From: an uncultured Clostridia bacterium
GTDB lineage: Bacteria; Bacillota; Clostridia; Oscillospirales; Ruminococcaceae
Length of the DNA stretch: 50,115 bases
Direction: 5' to 3'
Assembly: GCA_947629945.1 (NCBI GenBank)
Contig: CANRFR010000004.1
Coordinates: 1-50,115 of the forward strand
This document shows positions 38,929-48,475 of the stretch, piece after piece (positions within the stretch are counted from its first letter, which is position 1; each line of letters starts with the position of its first letter). The notes under the pieces are model-generated. The model did no database searches. It was not told the DNA's origin and worked only from the letters and a program-made list of their open reading frames with translations. The translations under genes and the position numbers were made by a program.

Positions 38929-40053
38929 ATGAGGAAATCTACAAAATTTTCGGTCTTACTTTTTACTTTATGCATATCACTTTGCGGCTGCAAAAATTCC
39001 GATAATCTTTCCGCGCCGCCAAGCTCCGCAGCGGAAATATCAGATCCGTTTGGCGGAATATCAAACGGCGATGATTCTTTAAGCAGCGTTGACAGTAATA
39101 TCGACAAAGAAGACTCCGAAAAGAACGCTAAACGTATTGAAGAGTTATATTCAAGAATTCGCGGGTTCAATACTTGGTTTTATGAAGATAAAGCGGAATG
39201 GGTAGATGACGAGACAGTAAAGATGCCCGTGCGCTTAGAGCTTGACGGCGACTTGGAAACGGAATTTTGCCCGTTTGTACTTTGCGACGGAATGATGGTG
39301 CAAACTTCTATGGACGGGGAGAATTTCGGTTATTCGGACAGCAGAATACATTTTGCCGAGATGACGGATAATATGGATAACGTTACGCACGAAATATACT
39401 TCAAGCCCGTTTTCGACAAGAGCCTTTCAACGCACTATGTGACTGTTGGATATATAATCAACCCCGATGAACGCCCCGACGATTATTGGATGGTTTCCAA
39501 TATGCTGATACAAGCCGACGCGTCTCTCGGACTTGCGCCGTTGGACATTTCGGAGCACGAAAACGTCTGCGTTGATATGGAAAATGTCCTAAAAGCCGAA
39601 GACCCCGTTCCTCTCACCGAAGAAACATCGAAAAAATATGAGGTGCCGCTCAACGTCGCCGGTGATGCCAATGAACAAAGAACAAACCTGGATATTACCG
39701 ATCCCGCGGATTCGCAGACATTCTCCCAAGAGGGAAAACACCAATACAATATTATGCTTGCCAAAGGCTCGGACAAAATAAATTTGTCGGTTGTTTCCGC
39801 GACAAATACGCCGCAGAAAATACCTTACAGAGTAATGTTCTATGTGAATTGCAAGCCCGTTAAATTCAACGGAAAATACGATTATCTCGACGTTATGCTC
39901 GAGGGCGGAAAGATATCTTTAACAGATATCGAACTTAAGGGTATAAAGGACAAAGATATTGTTTACGCGTCATTCACTCCGCTTACCAAGGTAACGGGAT
40001 TTGAGTGCGCCGCAACAAACGTCGTACACCTTGTCGAGGAGCAAAAAAATTAA
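38929..40053 (+). CDS. Lipoprotein of cassette copy 2
   Basis: This 374-aa homolog of the 37140-38291 product has lipobox LCGC (Cys21), a shorter acidic linker and the same domain (AEWVDDETVKMPVRLE, GENFGYSDSRIHF, NPDERPDDYWMVSNMLIQ). GGAGAAAATC precedes the ATG. It is 31 bp upstream of the ABC-2 membrane protein and is probably cotranscribed with it. Confidence 0.8.
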   Translation: MRKSTKFSVLLFTLCISLCGCKNSDNLSAPPSSAAEISDPFGGISNGDDSLSSVDSNIDKEDSEKNAKRIEELYSRIRGFNTWFYEDKAEWVDDETVKMPVRLELDGDLETEFCPFVLCDGMMVQTSMDGENFGYSDSRIHFAEMTDNMDNVTHEIYFKPVFDKSLSTHYVTVGYIINPDERPDDYWMVSNMLIQADASLGLAPLDISEHENVCVDMENVLKAEDPVPLTEETSKKYEVPLNVAGDANEQRTNLDITDPADSQTFSQEGKHQYNIMLAKGSDKINLSVVSATNTPQKIPYRVMFYVNCKPVKFNGKYDYLDVMLEGGKISLTDIELKGIKDKDIVYASFTPLTKVTGFECAATNVVHLVEEQKN

Positions 40054-40084
40054 CGTAATAGTATACCGTTGAGGATCGGACAAA

Positions 40085-41221
40085 ATGAAAATACTTTTTT
40101 ATGAAATGCGTAAAAGCTGGTTAAGAGCTGCTGTGTTCATTGTGCTGGCGGTTGTGACTGTTTTGGATTTTTTCAGAATATATCCCGCGAACAATTCAAG
40201 ACGCGCTCTTTACCGCGGCTATAACGAGGTCTTTTTCGATTACGGCGGCGTTCCAAGTGAAGAAAAACTCCAAGACCTTTCCCAAAAAGCCGATGCAGTC
40301 GACGGCGCTATGCTCGCGGGTTTGGTTGACGTTACCTCGGACGATTTTTATATGGAAAACGCGTCGCGCGAGGATTCTTTGCTGAACTTTAACGTTAAGC
40401 CGCAAATTGAATATATGATAACTTACCCGAATATTTCCAACCAAATCGCCCTTACCGCTTATGAAAATGTCGAGTTATACAAACAAAGCGGCAGAGCGTA
40501 TGAGACGGAGAAAAACGCGCTTATATACAAGCTCTACAGTGGCAGAAATGTTCCCGAAATTCGCGGAAATAAATGGGCGGAGCGGTTTCTCTCGCACGAT
40601 TTTTCTTCGTTGGCGTGCTTGATATTGCTTGTACTCGGACTGTCGGGCAGTTTTTCGACGGAGCACGAAAGCGGTATGAGCACGCTTATCGGAGCATACG
40701 GAAAGGTTCGAAAAACCGTTGCCGCAAAAATGCTGTCGGCGGCGGTTTTCTGCGCTTTTTTAACAATATGGTTTACGGCGTTCGACCTTGTATTTTTTAA
40801 TATATTTGACGGATTTGACGGAATAGATTTGCCGCTTTATTCATTGTCGGCGTATAAATTCACGCCGTTTAATTTCAGCATTTTGCAAACGGTTCTGTGT
40901 TGGTGTCTGCAGCGTTTTCTTGCGTTATTTGCCATTGCGGCGGCGCTTTATCTGATTTCCGAAATATCGCGGAACGCCGTTGTTGCCACCGCAGGCGGAT
41001 TTGCGTTATGTATGCTTTTGGTGCTGCTCGGCGGACTTCGGAAGAATATTTTCAATCCCGTATCTTCGCTTACTCCGAAGAGCTTTTTGACCGAATTTAA
41101 AGCGTATGATATTTTCGGCGCGCCCCTTTTGCAGCCATATGCCGCGCTTATTGCGCTTGTTTTGGAGAGTTTGATAATTTGCGGGGTAATTGCAGTGTCC
41201 GAGAAATTACAAAGGAGATGA
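40085..41221 (+). CDS. ABC-2-type membrane protein
   Basis: This 378-aa protein has an N-terminal membrane helix (AAVFIVLAVVTVLDFF), a ~130-residue extracellular loop and five further helices in the second half (ACLILLVLGLSGSF, LALFAIAAALYLI, ALCMLLVLLGG, ...). GSFSTEHESGMSTLIGAYGKVRKTVAAK is the ABC-2 permease signature region. It should form the channel with the next membrane protein and the ATPase. It ends 4 bp before the next ATG. Confidence 0.82.
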   Translation: MKILFYEMRKSWLRAAVFIVLAVVTVLDFFRIYPANNSRRALYRGYNEVFFDYGGVPSEEKLQDLSQKADAVDGAMLAGLVDVTSDDFYMENASREDSLLNFNVKPQIEYMITYPNISNQIALTAYENVELYKQSGRAYETEKNALIYKLYSGRNVPEIRGNKWAERFLSHDFSSLACLILLVLGLSGSFSTEHESGMSTLIGAYGKVRKTVAAKMLSAAVFCAFLTIWFTAFDLVFFNIFDGFDGIDLPLYSLSAYKFTPFNFSILQTVLCWCLQRFLALFAIAAALYLISEISRNAVVATAGGFALCMLLVLLGGLRKNIFNPVSSLTPKSFLTEFKAYDIFGAPLLQPYAALIALVLESLIICGVIAVSEKLQRR

Positions 41222-41225
41222 GCGT

Positions 41226-43247
41226 ATGCTTAGATTTGAATTGGATAAGCTGTTTATTAAGCAAAAAGCGCTCGTGCTTCTTATCGTCGTCTTTGTGATT
41301 ACGGTTTTTACGGTCGTGTATAATTACCCCAAAAACACGTTCTCTTCAAGCGAGACGGAGCGTCAATTTTACGAATACACAAAGGAACTTTCGGGAAAGC
41401 TCACGGAAGAAAAAAAGGAAAAGATACTCGCCGAGCAGCTTGTGATAATCGAAGCACAAAACGATGAAAGCATAGTTTCCTCAAAGCTCAGAAACGGCGG
41501 CTATGAAAACCGCGAGGAGTACCGCGCCGAGCTTTCTAAAACTCTGGCGGTAACTAACCGCGCGGAGCCGTTTAACGAGCTTTTCACGCGCTATTCGCAC
41601 GCTGTCGCCGACCCCGAAAGGCGGTATATTTTAAGCGGGAATTACGATGGAATGACCGTTGATTTTGCCGACTTGCCTTTTATTTTGCTGATCGTTTTTT
41701 CAACCGCAATGCTTTTTCTTACAGAGGAAAATTCGAAAATGATAACATTTATGCGGATAAGCGAAAACGGACAAGGCAGAACTTTTCGCGCGAAGATTGT
41801 TTCGTTAGCTTTGCTGATCGTCGCGGGGAGCGTTTTCGGAACGGCTGCGGAATTCGTCATGCTGAATGTACGCGGCAGCTTTGAGGAGTTGTCTTACCCG
41901 ATACAGAGCATAGTTTATTTCGACGGCTGTCCATTCGATTTGACAATACTTGAGGGCTTTTTAGTGCTGAATTTAATAAAACTTATGGGTTATTTTTTTG
42001 TTTCGGCATTTGTTATTCTGCTTTCAATAACGCTGAAAAAGGCGCTGCTTACGGTATTTATCCCGTTTGCTCTATGCGTTTTGCAGCAGTTCGCGTTCAC
42101 GCCCGCAACCCCCGCTTACTATCTTCCAACGGGATTGCTCCGTGCTGTAGGCTATTTCCGCGGAGCATACCAAACCGAGACTTACCCGATAGAAACGATA
42201 GAACCCGTGCCGCCGCAGACTGTATTTATCGTATCGGGAGCGGCGCTCGTTTTTATTGCCGTTTCGATATTCACGGCGTATAAATATTACTGTCCGCGCG
42301 GAAAGAAATTTAACTCTAAAGCCGCAGTCTCCGTTATATCGGCGGCGCTTGTTTGTTTAACGCTTACGGGTTGCGGTGAAGAGCGGCGCGGTGCTCCGAT
42401 GAATTGGCGTGAGACATCGTATTTCTCGCAGTCAGATGACTATATATTTTTCCTTAACGAGGGCGGCGAAATAACTGCGGAGCGCAAATCCGACGGCGAA
42501 AAAATCTCGCTTATGCACGATCCGTTTGCAGAGAAATCGGTATTCGGCGCTATTTATTCGTCCGATAATACTCTTTATTATCTCAAAAGCGGTTTTTCAA
42601 GCGAACTTATAAGTCTCAACGCCGATACCTTTGAGGAGCGGCTTGTATATTCCCCGTTGGCGGACGAGGGCACGATATTGGGTTTGGGCTATGGCTTTAA
42701 ACGCGAACGTTTATCTGTGGAGGCGGCATTCTCAAACGGCACGGATTGGTTCTTAAAATCGTCCGAGGGCGGAATTTTTAGGCTGAAAAACGGTTCTTTG
42801 GAAAATATACTTTCCGATAAAGAAGTCACAAGCAAGCTTTGTTTTGACGGCAGACGGATATTCTACATCACTCAAGCGCTTGAGTTAATGAGTTACGACA
42901 CGGTAAGCAGCGAGGAAAATCAAATCAGCGACGATTTTGTCGGGGCTGTGTATACCGACGGCGAGCGCGTTGTTTATTCAACGGAGCAAGGGATATTTTC
43001 GCTTTACCCCGAAAATAACACTGAGGAAAAATTATCGGACGAAACCGCCGACGAGCTTGCTTGTGCGGACGGTCGAACGGTATATTGCAAAGATGAAACG
43101 CTGTATCTTCTTGATGACGAGCCTGTCGAAATTTACAGCGGTATGCAATTCGGATTTGCGGTTATTTCCGGTAAAAATAAGGTCTGGGTGAGAGCTTACG
43201 ATACGCAGACAAACCAAACAAACGATTTGTTTTTGGATTTACCCTAA
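41226..43247 (+). CDS. ABC-2-type membrane protein fused to a lipobox and propeller-like domain
   Basis: This 673-aa protein has an ABC-2-like membrane part (helices at ALVLLIVVFVITVFTVV, LPFILLIVFSTAMLFL, KIVSLALLIVAGSVFG and further to residue ~360). It is then interrupted by a perfect lipoprotein signal, KFNSKAAVSVISAALVCLTL-TGC, with Cys383. The C-terminal ~290 residues repeat a DDYIFFLNEGG, NTLYYLKSG, GRRIFYI, GERVVYST and GRTVYCKDE pattern, like DUF5050-type beta-propeller blades, and would lie outside the cell. GGAG precedes the ATG. This permease-lipoprotein fusion is unusual. Confidence 0.8.
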   Translation: MLRFELDKLFIKQKALVLLIVVFVITVFTVVYNYPKNTFSSSETERQFYEYTKELSGKLTEEKKEKILAEQLVIIEAQNDESIVSSKLRNGGYENREEYRAELSKTLAVTNRAEPFNELFTRYSHAVADPERRYILSGNYDGMTVDFADLPFILLIVFSTAMLFLTEENSKMITFMRISENGQGRTFRAKIVSLALLIVAGSVFGTAAEFVMLNVRGSFEELSYPIQSIVYFDGCPFDLTILEGFLVLNLIKLMGYFFVSAFVILLSITLKKALLTVFIPFALCVLQQFAFTPATPAYYLPTGLLRAVGYFRGAYQTETYPIETIEPVPPQTVFIVSGAALVFIAVSIFTAYKYYCPRGKKFNSKAAVSVISAALVCLTLTGCGEERRGAPMNWRETSYFSQSDDYIFFLNEGGEITAERKSDGEKISLMHDPFAEKSVFGAIYSSDNTLYYLKSGFSSELISLNADTFEERLVYSPLADEGTILGLGYGFKRERLSVEAAFSNGTDWFLKSSEGGIFRLKNGSLENILSDKEVTSKLCFDGRRIFYITQALELMSYDTVSSEENQISDDFVGAVYTDGERVVYSTEQGIFSLYPENNTEEKLSDETADELACADGRTVYCKDETLYLLDDEPVEIYSGMQFGFAVISGKNKVWVRAYDTQTNQTNDLFLDLP

Positions 43248-43287
43248 AAGCGGAAGAAATTCGTATTAAAGTAAAGTTGGAGAATTT

Positions 43288-44139
43288 ATGGAGCTTATTA
43301 TAAAAAATATTACAAAAACATACGGCAAAAAACGAGCGCTCAACAATTTTTCTTTGGAGCTTAAGCCGGGAGTATACGGACTGTTAGGTCCGAACGGCGC
43401 GGGAAAATCCACGCTTATCGGCGTAATAGCGGGGCTTGTTAAGCCCGACAGCGGCACGGTGAGCTATTCTGACGAAAAAGGTGCAAGGCTTAACAGTCAG
43501 TTGGGGTATCTTCCGCAATATCAGAGTTATTATAAAAATTACTCCGCCGCCGAATTTCTGAAATATATGTGCGCGCTGAAGAATTACAAGCCGCGCAATA
43601 TCGAAAAATACTGCTGCGAGCTTTTGGAGCTGGTCAATTTATCCGATGTCGGAAAAAAGCGTATCGGCGCGTTTTCGGGCGGAATGAAGCAGCGGCTTGG
43701 TATAGCGCAGGCGCTTATCGGCGAACCGAGCGTGCTGATTTTCGACGAGCCTACGGCGGGTCTTGACCCAAAGGAGCGCGTTCGTTTTCGCAATATAATT
43801 TCTTCGCTCGGAAGTGATAAAATCGTTATTTTGGCAACTCATATCGTGTCGGATATTTCCTACATCGCAAACGAAATAGTTTTGATGTACAATGGAGAAA
43901 TAAGGGATATCGGAGCGGAAAACGAGGTAATTTCCAAAGTCGTAGGCAAGGTGTGGGAATGCGAGATACCAAGCGGCGAGGTGATCGCCGTTATGAATAA
44001 ATTCAAGGTGTCCAATGTTGTGTCGCAGCACGAGAAATGCCGCGTGAAAATAGTTTCCGACCAAAAGCCGTTCTCCGACGCCGTAAACGTTGAACCCAAT
44101 CTTGAGGATATTTGCCTTTATGAATTCGGCGAGCTTTAA
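43288..44139 (+). CDS. ABC transporter ATP-binding protein
   Basis: This 283-aa ATPase has Walker A GPNGAGKSTL, Q-loop LPQYQSYY, signature FSGGMKQRLGIAQAL, Walker B VLIFDEPTAGLDP and H-loop LATHIVSD. The C-terminal ~60 residues are the regulatory tail of CcmA/NatA-type exporters. It powers the two membrane proteins upstream, 40 bp away. The stop codon coincides with the start of the 18-bp dispersed repeat. Confidence 0.92.
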   Translation: MELIIKNITKTYGKKRALNNFSLELKPGVYGLLGPNGAGKSTLIGVIAGLVKPDSGTVSYSDEKGARLNSQLGYLPQYQSYYKNYSAAEFLKYMCALKNYKPRNIEKYCCELLELVNLSDVGKKRIGAFSGGMKQRLGIAQALIGEPSVLIFDEPTAGLDPKERVRFRNIISSLGSDKIVILATHIVSDISYIANEIVLMYNGEIRDIGAENEVISKVVGKVWECEIPSGEVIAVMNKFKVSNVVSQHEKCRVKIVSDQKPFSDAVNVEPNLEDICLYEFGEL

Positions 44140-44201
44140 GGCAACACCGCACATTGTGCAAAAATTAACCGCGCTATGAATTTTCAAAGCATAGCGCGGT
44201 T
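44136..44201 (+). terminator. Repeat and terminator closing the ABC locus
   Basis: Bases 44136-44153 are the exact inverse of 111-128. A perfect 12-bp stem follows, AACCGCGCTATG (44167-44178) with CATAGCGCGGTT (44190-44201), then TATGTGTTGTTTTGTT. It ends transcription of the ABC genes and, on the other strand, of the IS region. Confidence 0.75.
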
Positions 44202-44232
44202 TATGTGTTGTTTTGTTCGCAAGGCAAACCAA

Positions 44233-45068
44233 GTTAAGCCGGCAGAGAAATTCTGTCAGCCAAAATCAGATTTGCCAAAGCGAACATGATATTTATTTTT
44301 AAGGTCTGCTTTGCTGGACGTCGATACCGCGTTCGTCGAAAGCCGAGCTGCCGTTTTACGACCGCAAAAACGTGTTCAACTTTTACTCTTACCGATGATT
44401 TTTTGCTGCCCGCTGTCCGCTTGCCGATAATTTCTTTATTTGTGACGGTTTCCGAGTAACATCATGCACAATCGCTCCCGTAGCCTTGACCGTATACACC
44501 AAACCGGTTCCTTTATCGACACCAATATGCGTTTTGTAACCAAAATACCATTGGTTTCCTTTCTTCGTGGAATGGGCTTCGGGGGCGCGTTTTTTTTCTT
44601 GTTTTTTGTTGATGCCGGCGCGGCAATAAGCGTGGAATCAACTATGGTTCCGCGCTTTAAGATCAATCCTTTTTTCGTTAGAATTTCGACTACCTGTTTG
44701 AATATTTTTTCTTGGATTCCGTTACGTTCGAGAATATTTCTGAACCGTCCGATCGTGTCGCCATCAGGCACTTGATTCGGTGAATTTACATCACAAAATT
44801 CCGAAAAAGCTCTGCTGTCAATGATTTCATACATCGTTTTCATATCAGCTAAATCGTACAAATTCTGCAATATAAATATTCTCAACATCAGTTCCAGATC
44901 GTAAGGCTTATTTCCGATTTCTCCTTTATAATAAACCGGCTTTATTATCCTTATCCACTCGTCCCAAGGTATGAGTTTATCTATTTTTTCAAGAAATTCT
45001 TTTTTGTTTGTGCGTGCCTACAGCATTTCGTCTCCAAGCTCCGCTATCGTTATTTGATGACTTTTCAT
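44233..45068 (-). pseudogene. IS5-like transposase, degraded
   Basis: Pieces of one transposase lie in several frames. The start MKSHQITIAELGDEML is followed by an in-frame TAG and then RTNKKEFLEKIDKLIPWDEWIR. The DUF772-type middle reads DLADMKTMYEIIDSRAFSEF and VPDGDTIGRFRNIL. The core has VDSTLI and GTGLVYTV-like segments, and the C-terminal VEHVFAVVKRQLGFRRTRY carries the last catalytic Glu. At least two frameshifts and one nonsense codon make it inactive. Terminal inverted repeats were not confidently located. Confidence 0.8.
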
Positions 45069-45090
45069 TATTTTATTATATCCATGGAAA

Positions 45091-46200
45091 TCAATTTTTG
45101 TTTAGAACTAATTTAATGTAATTTGTATCCAACAAACAATCAAACATAATTTTTGAAACAGGACGTTTTGAGTTAGAAGCGGATTTAAAATTATTGATAA
45201 AATTAAGTGCAGCTTTTCTGAAAATGTTTAAATTCTGCTGAACATTTTTATCTTCCACTCTGCAAAAATCCTCTGCGAAATGAACATCAAGGAGCCAATG
45301 CATGGTTTCAACAGACCATTCAAGACGAACATTATCAAGCAATTTACGCGCACTTAATTTTCGACTTGAAATATAAAAATGCCATTCGGAGGTTTATTTG
45401 TTTTTACTTATAAATTCTCTGTGAATTGCACTAATCATATGCAATTTAGCCCAATCTTCTTTTTGGCTCAGCCAAGAAATGTCTTGAGTTATGTATGCGG
45501 TGCGGATCTCGGTTCTGCCGCGATTTTTTCTTTTACCGTCACAGTTTCAAATTCATCAATTTTTTTATTTATATATTCCTCGATTTCTTTTTTCAATTTG
45601 CGATGATTGTCTTTTACACATAGCAAATAGTCCGCCTTATTTTTTACAATAGTTTCGGCGGTTTCTTTTTGACAATTAAGAGCGTTTGCGACCACAAGAC
45701 AGCCTTTTATATTCAAGCTGCTAAGTAATTCTCTGACTGCGGGAATTTCATTTCTTTTTCCATTGCATGTTTTTTGTGCAAATGTCATTTTTAACTCGCT
45801 TATTTGTGCACTGATTATATGCAGCGGTTTTTCGTATCCGTCCATTTTTCCCGTCGAACGAATTGTTTTCCCATCTACTGAGATTACTTTTTTCTTTTGT
45901 GGCAACAATGCCTCTACAAAATTTACAAAACATTGATTCAATGATTCGGGCTTTATCATCTTCAGTAAACTTAACAAACAAAAAATAGCATGGCACAGCT
46001 TTTATTGCAAATTCTTCCTTTAAAAATTTGCTTATTCTTTCGCTGGATGCCCATTGATGTATTTGACTTACGTTTTTTAGTCCGCATATGTTTCCTAAAA
46101 TTGCTATCGTTATTGCATCCGCTACGCTGTACACGTATCCGTTGTAATTTTTTGTTGTTTCTATGTCGGTAAAGTATTCTTTTATTTCAATATATTCCAT
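45091..46200 (-). pseudogene. ISAs1-family transposase, degraded
   Basis: The N-terminal frame reads MEYIEIKEYFTDIETTKNYN and SQIHQWASSERI. A frameshift near 45970 leads to VISVDGKTIRSTGK, HIISAQISELKM and QKETAETIVKNKADYLLCVKDNH, and another break leads to RLEWSVETMHWLLDVHFAED and NIFRKAALNFI. This is the ISAs1 (H-repeat-associated) order. In the second catalytic motif the family's Asp is replaced by Asn (VVANALNCQ), so the catalytic centre is also damaged. Confidence 0.85.
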
Positions 46201-46218
46201 ATCTACATTATACCACAT

Positions 46219-46414
46219 AGTCCTGATTAAGTCAACGACATTATATGAACAAATCCGTTTGTAATTCGCTCAAACGCCGTATTTAAGGGCTTTATCATCG
46301 ACTGTGGTAGAAAGATATATTATCAAAATCCGTTTTTCTTCTACCAGATTTTCTACCAAAATCGCTCATTTTTTCGTTCTCTTTTTCTCGCTATAAATTT
46401 TTCGATATTATATT
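46219..46414. other. Element-end region with candidate integrase arm sites
   Basis: No gene is seen in this ~195-bp gap between the dead IS and the integrase gene. It has CTTCTACCAGA and TTTCTACCAAA in direct repeat (46347-46373) and the inverted TGGTAGAAAGA at 46304-46314. Short repeats at this place, next to the integrase 3' end, fit arm-type integrase sites and the element boundary. The core att site cannot be fixed without the other end. Confidence 0.45.
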
Positions 46415-47863
46415 TTATAATCTTGATGTTTGCGATTCTCCTGTCACCGCAGGGGTGTCGCTTTTCTTTTTACGTCCGCCAGACTTTTTAGGTGCAGGCG
46501 TATCTGTTGTTTTTGCAGTAGTCTTTTTACTTGCCGACTTTTTCTTTGTGGACTTCTTTTCAGGCTCGGTAGTTTCATCAGTAGCTTTGCTCTGCTGTTC
46601 CGCTTCACCGTCAAGCACCCTTGCGATAGTCTCCGCAGAAATGACCTTTGCGTTATATTCCAAGTGGCTATAAAGATTCGCCGTGATCGCATAGTTGCTA
46701 TGTCCAAGCCACTCCTGAATCGCCTTCATCGGAACATCGTTTGCAAGCAAAAGGCTGGCACATGAATGTCTCAGATCATGAAAACGCAGATGCCTCAGCC
46801 CTGCTTTGGTAATGACGTAGTGAAAACGGCTGGTCACATACTCAGGCGAGATCAGCTTACCGTAATTATCACGGCAGATGAAACCTTCAAACTCCTTATC
46901 ATAGGACGAACCACAGATCTTTTTGAAGTGAGCTTCAAGCTCTTTTTTCTCAAGGAGCATTCTCTCAATATGCGGTATCAGCGGAAGTGTTCTTCTTGTG
47001 GAATTGGTTTTCAACCTTGTCTCCACATAGAGCTTTCTCTGTCCGTTCTCGTCATAATCGCTGACAACTTTACGCTGAATAGTGATCGTCTTATTCTTGA
47101 AATCGACCGCATCCCATCTCAGACCGAGTACCTCGCTGCGACGCAGACCATAATAGGCGGCAATGTGTACCACCAATTCAAGTCTGTCACCCTTGAATAC
47201 CTCAAACAGTGTATTCAGCTCGTCCTTATTATAAAAGGTGGCTTCATACTTATCTGCTCTCGGCATAACAAGTTTATCCATCGGGTGAAGTTGAAGATAC
47301 TCCATTTTCACCGCATAGGCAAGTCCCGAATGGATAGCAAGATAATACTGCTTCACGGCACTGCCCTTGCAGCCCTCATCGAGCTTGTGATTAAGGAATT
47401 CCTGAACGTGATTGTGTCTCAGCTCACCGAGGGTGATACCCGGATAGTGAATATCAAGATATTCCACGAATCGCCTGTTAGCACTCTTATATGTCTGATA
47501 GGTAGTTCTTGCAAGGTTCGGACGCATTGCCGTCAGCCACTCATTCACATATTCACCCATCGTCATCTTTGATTCGGGAGTGTCAGCCATGACAGCATAC
47601 GGCTCTTTCATCGCAGAAACAGGTGCAGAAGTGGACTTTGACTTTTTAGGCTTTTCAATCGCTCCTGTTCTGAACTGTTCGTCGAACTCTGCCACGATCT
47701 GATCGACCGCTTCTTTCAGAGCCTTTTTCGTGCATTTCTCAGGAAGATCCGTATTCACCCACTTGCGCTTACGCTTTCCCTCGCTGTCCTTGTAGTCAAA
47801 AACAACATACTGTTTTCCGTTTTTTACGGAAATGATGTACTTATAAGGCAGACTTGCTTTCAT
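46415..47863 (-). CDS. Tyrosine integrase of an integrative element
   Basis: This 482-aa recombinase has an N-terminal arm-binding domain (KQYVVFDYKDSEGKRKRKW), a SAM-like core-binding domain (~100-200) and a catalytic domain with R241 in YGLRRSEVLG, H362/R365 in FHDLRHS, H388 in WLGHS and Tyr398 in NLYSHLEY. It matches the Tn916-like ICE/phage integrase type. The C-terminus has an extra Lys/Ser/Thr/Pro-rich tail of ~65 residues (KKKSASKKTTAKTTD), unusual for the family. It would integrate or excise the element to its right. Confidence 0.9.
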   Translation of the reverse strand: MKASLPYKYIISVKNGKQYVVFDYKDSEGKRKRKWVNTDLPEKCTKKALKEAVDQIVAEFDEQFRTGAIEKPKKSKSTSAPVSAMKEPYAVMADTPESKMTMGEYVNEWLTAMRPNLARTTYQTYKSANRRFVEYLDIHYPGITLGELRHNHVQEFLNHKLDEGCKGSAVKQYYLAIHSGLAYAVKMEYLQLHPMDKLVMPRADKYEATFYNKDELNTLFEVFKGDRLELVVHIAAYYGLRRSEVLGLRWDAVDFKNKTITIQRKVVSDYDENGQRKLYVETRLKTNSTRRTLPLIPHIERMLLEKKELEAHFKKICGSSYDKEFEGFICRDNYGKLISPEYVTSRFHYVITKAGLRHLRFHDLRHSCASLLLANDVPMKAIQEWLGHSNYAITANLYSHLEYNAKVISAETIARVLDGEAEQQSKATDETTEPEKKSTKKKSASKKTTAKTTDTPAPKKSGGRKKKSDTPAVTGESQTSRL

Positions 47864-47991
47864 TTGATTTTCCTCCTTCGATTTGAAAGCGGTAGAAGTC
47901 TGCTGTTGACTCTTCTATTATACATCGGAACCAAATATAATGCAAGACTATTGAACCGCAATTCTCCGATTTTCGGCGCTATGTCCGGCTT

Positions 47992-48216
47992 TTAACCGTC
48001 ATTTTTGTGCGCAATTAAGAACTCAATTACGTCTGCTTTCAGTACCCTGATATGCCGACCGCTGTGTTCGATACGCTTGATCTCTCCGTTTCCGATCATA
48101 CCATAAACTTTGGTAGTCCCGAAATGCAAGATCTCACATACTTCTTTCACAGTCAGCACGGGCGGATACTTCCGCAGTTTGTTCGCAATATCCTTCTTAT
48201 CCTCATTGCTCGCCAT
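47992..48216 (-). CDS. Excisionase / MerR-like HTH
   Basis: This 74-aa protein contains a HTH_17-type helix-turn-helix (LTVKEVCEILHFGTTKVYGMIG, then RIEHSGRHIRVLKADVIEF). It lies 128 bp upstream of the integrase in the same direction, the usual Xis position. It should bend DNA at the attachment site and favour excision. AGGAGG precedes the ATG. Confidence 0.82.
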   Translation of the reverse strand: MASNEDKKDIANKLRKYPPVLTVKEVCEILHFGTTKVYGMIGNGEIKRIEHSGRHIRVLKADVIEFLIAHKNDG

Positions 48217-48376
48217 TAAAAATCCTCCTATCTCTCAGGAGAAAAAGAAAACAAATTAGCGTAGATGTTTCATATTCAGTTTTCAAGATGCTGTAAATAC
48301 ATCGTCTGTCGGTTATTTTTATGCCCAAAGATTGATGTACTGTTGGCAGCTCCTACTCCGAAGAATAGAAGCTCCC

Positions 48377-48475
48377 GACGGCACATCAGCCGTCGTTCAA
48401 AACAAGGAGGTGTGTGTGAAGCACCATAGGCAGTACCCGAAAAACGGACACTCCCGACAGCGTTTCAGCTATCGT
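48377..48475. repeat. Dispersed stem-loop motif, copies 1 and 2
   Basis: Copy 1 is CGACGGC-acatca-GCCGTCG (48377-48396); copy 2 is CGACAGC-gtttca-GCTATCG (48456-48475), which has one mismatch and overlaps the 3' end of the antirepressor gene. Both are preceded by CTCC. A third copy, GACAGC-atctct-GCTGTC, lies at 49416-49433. The stems differ but remain paired, which points to RNA- or protein-recognised structure. Confidence 0.55.
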
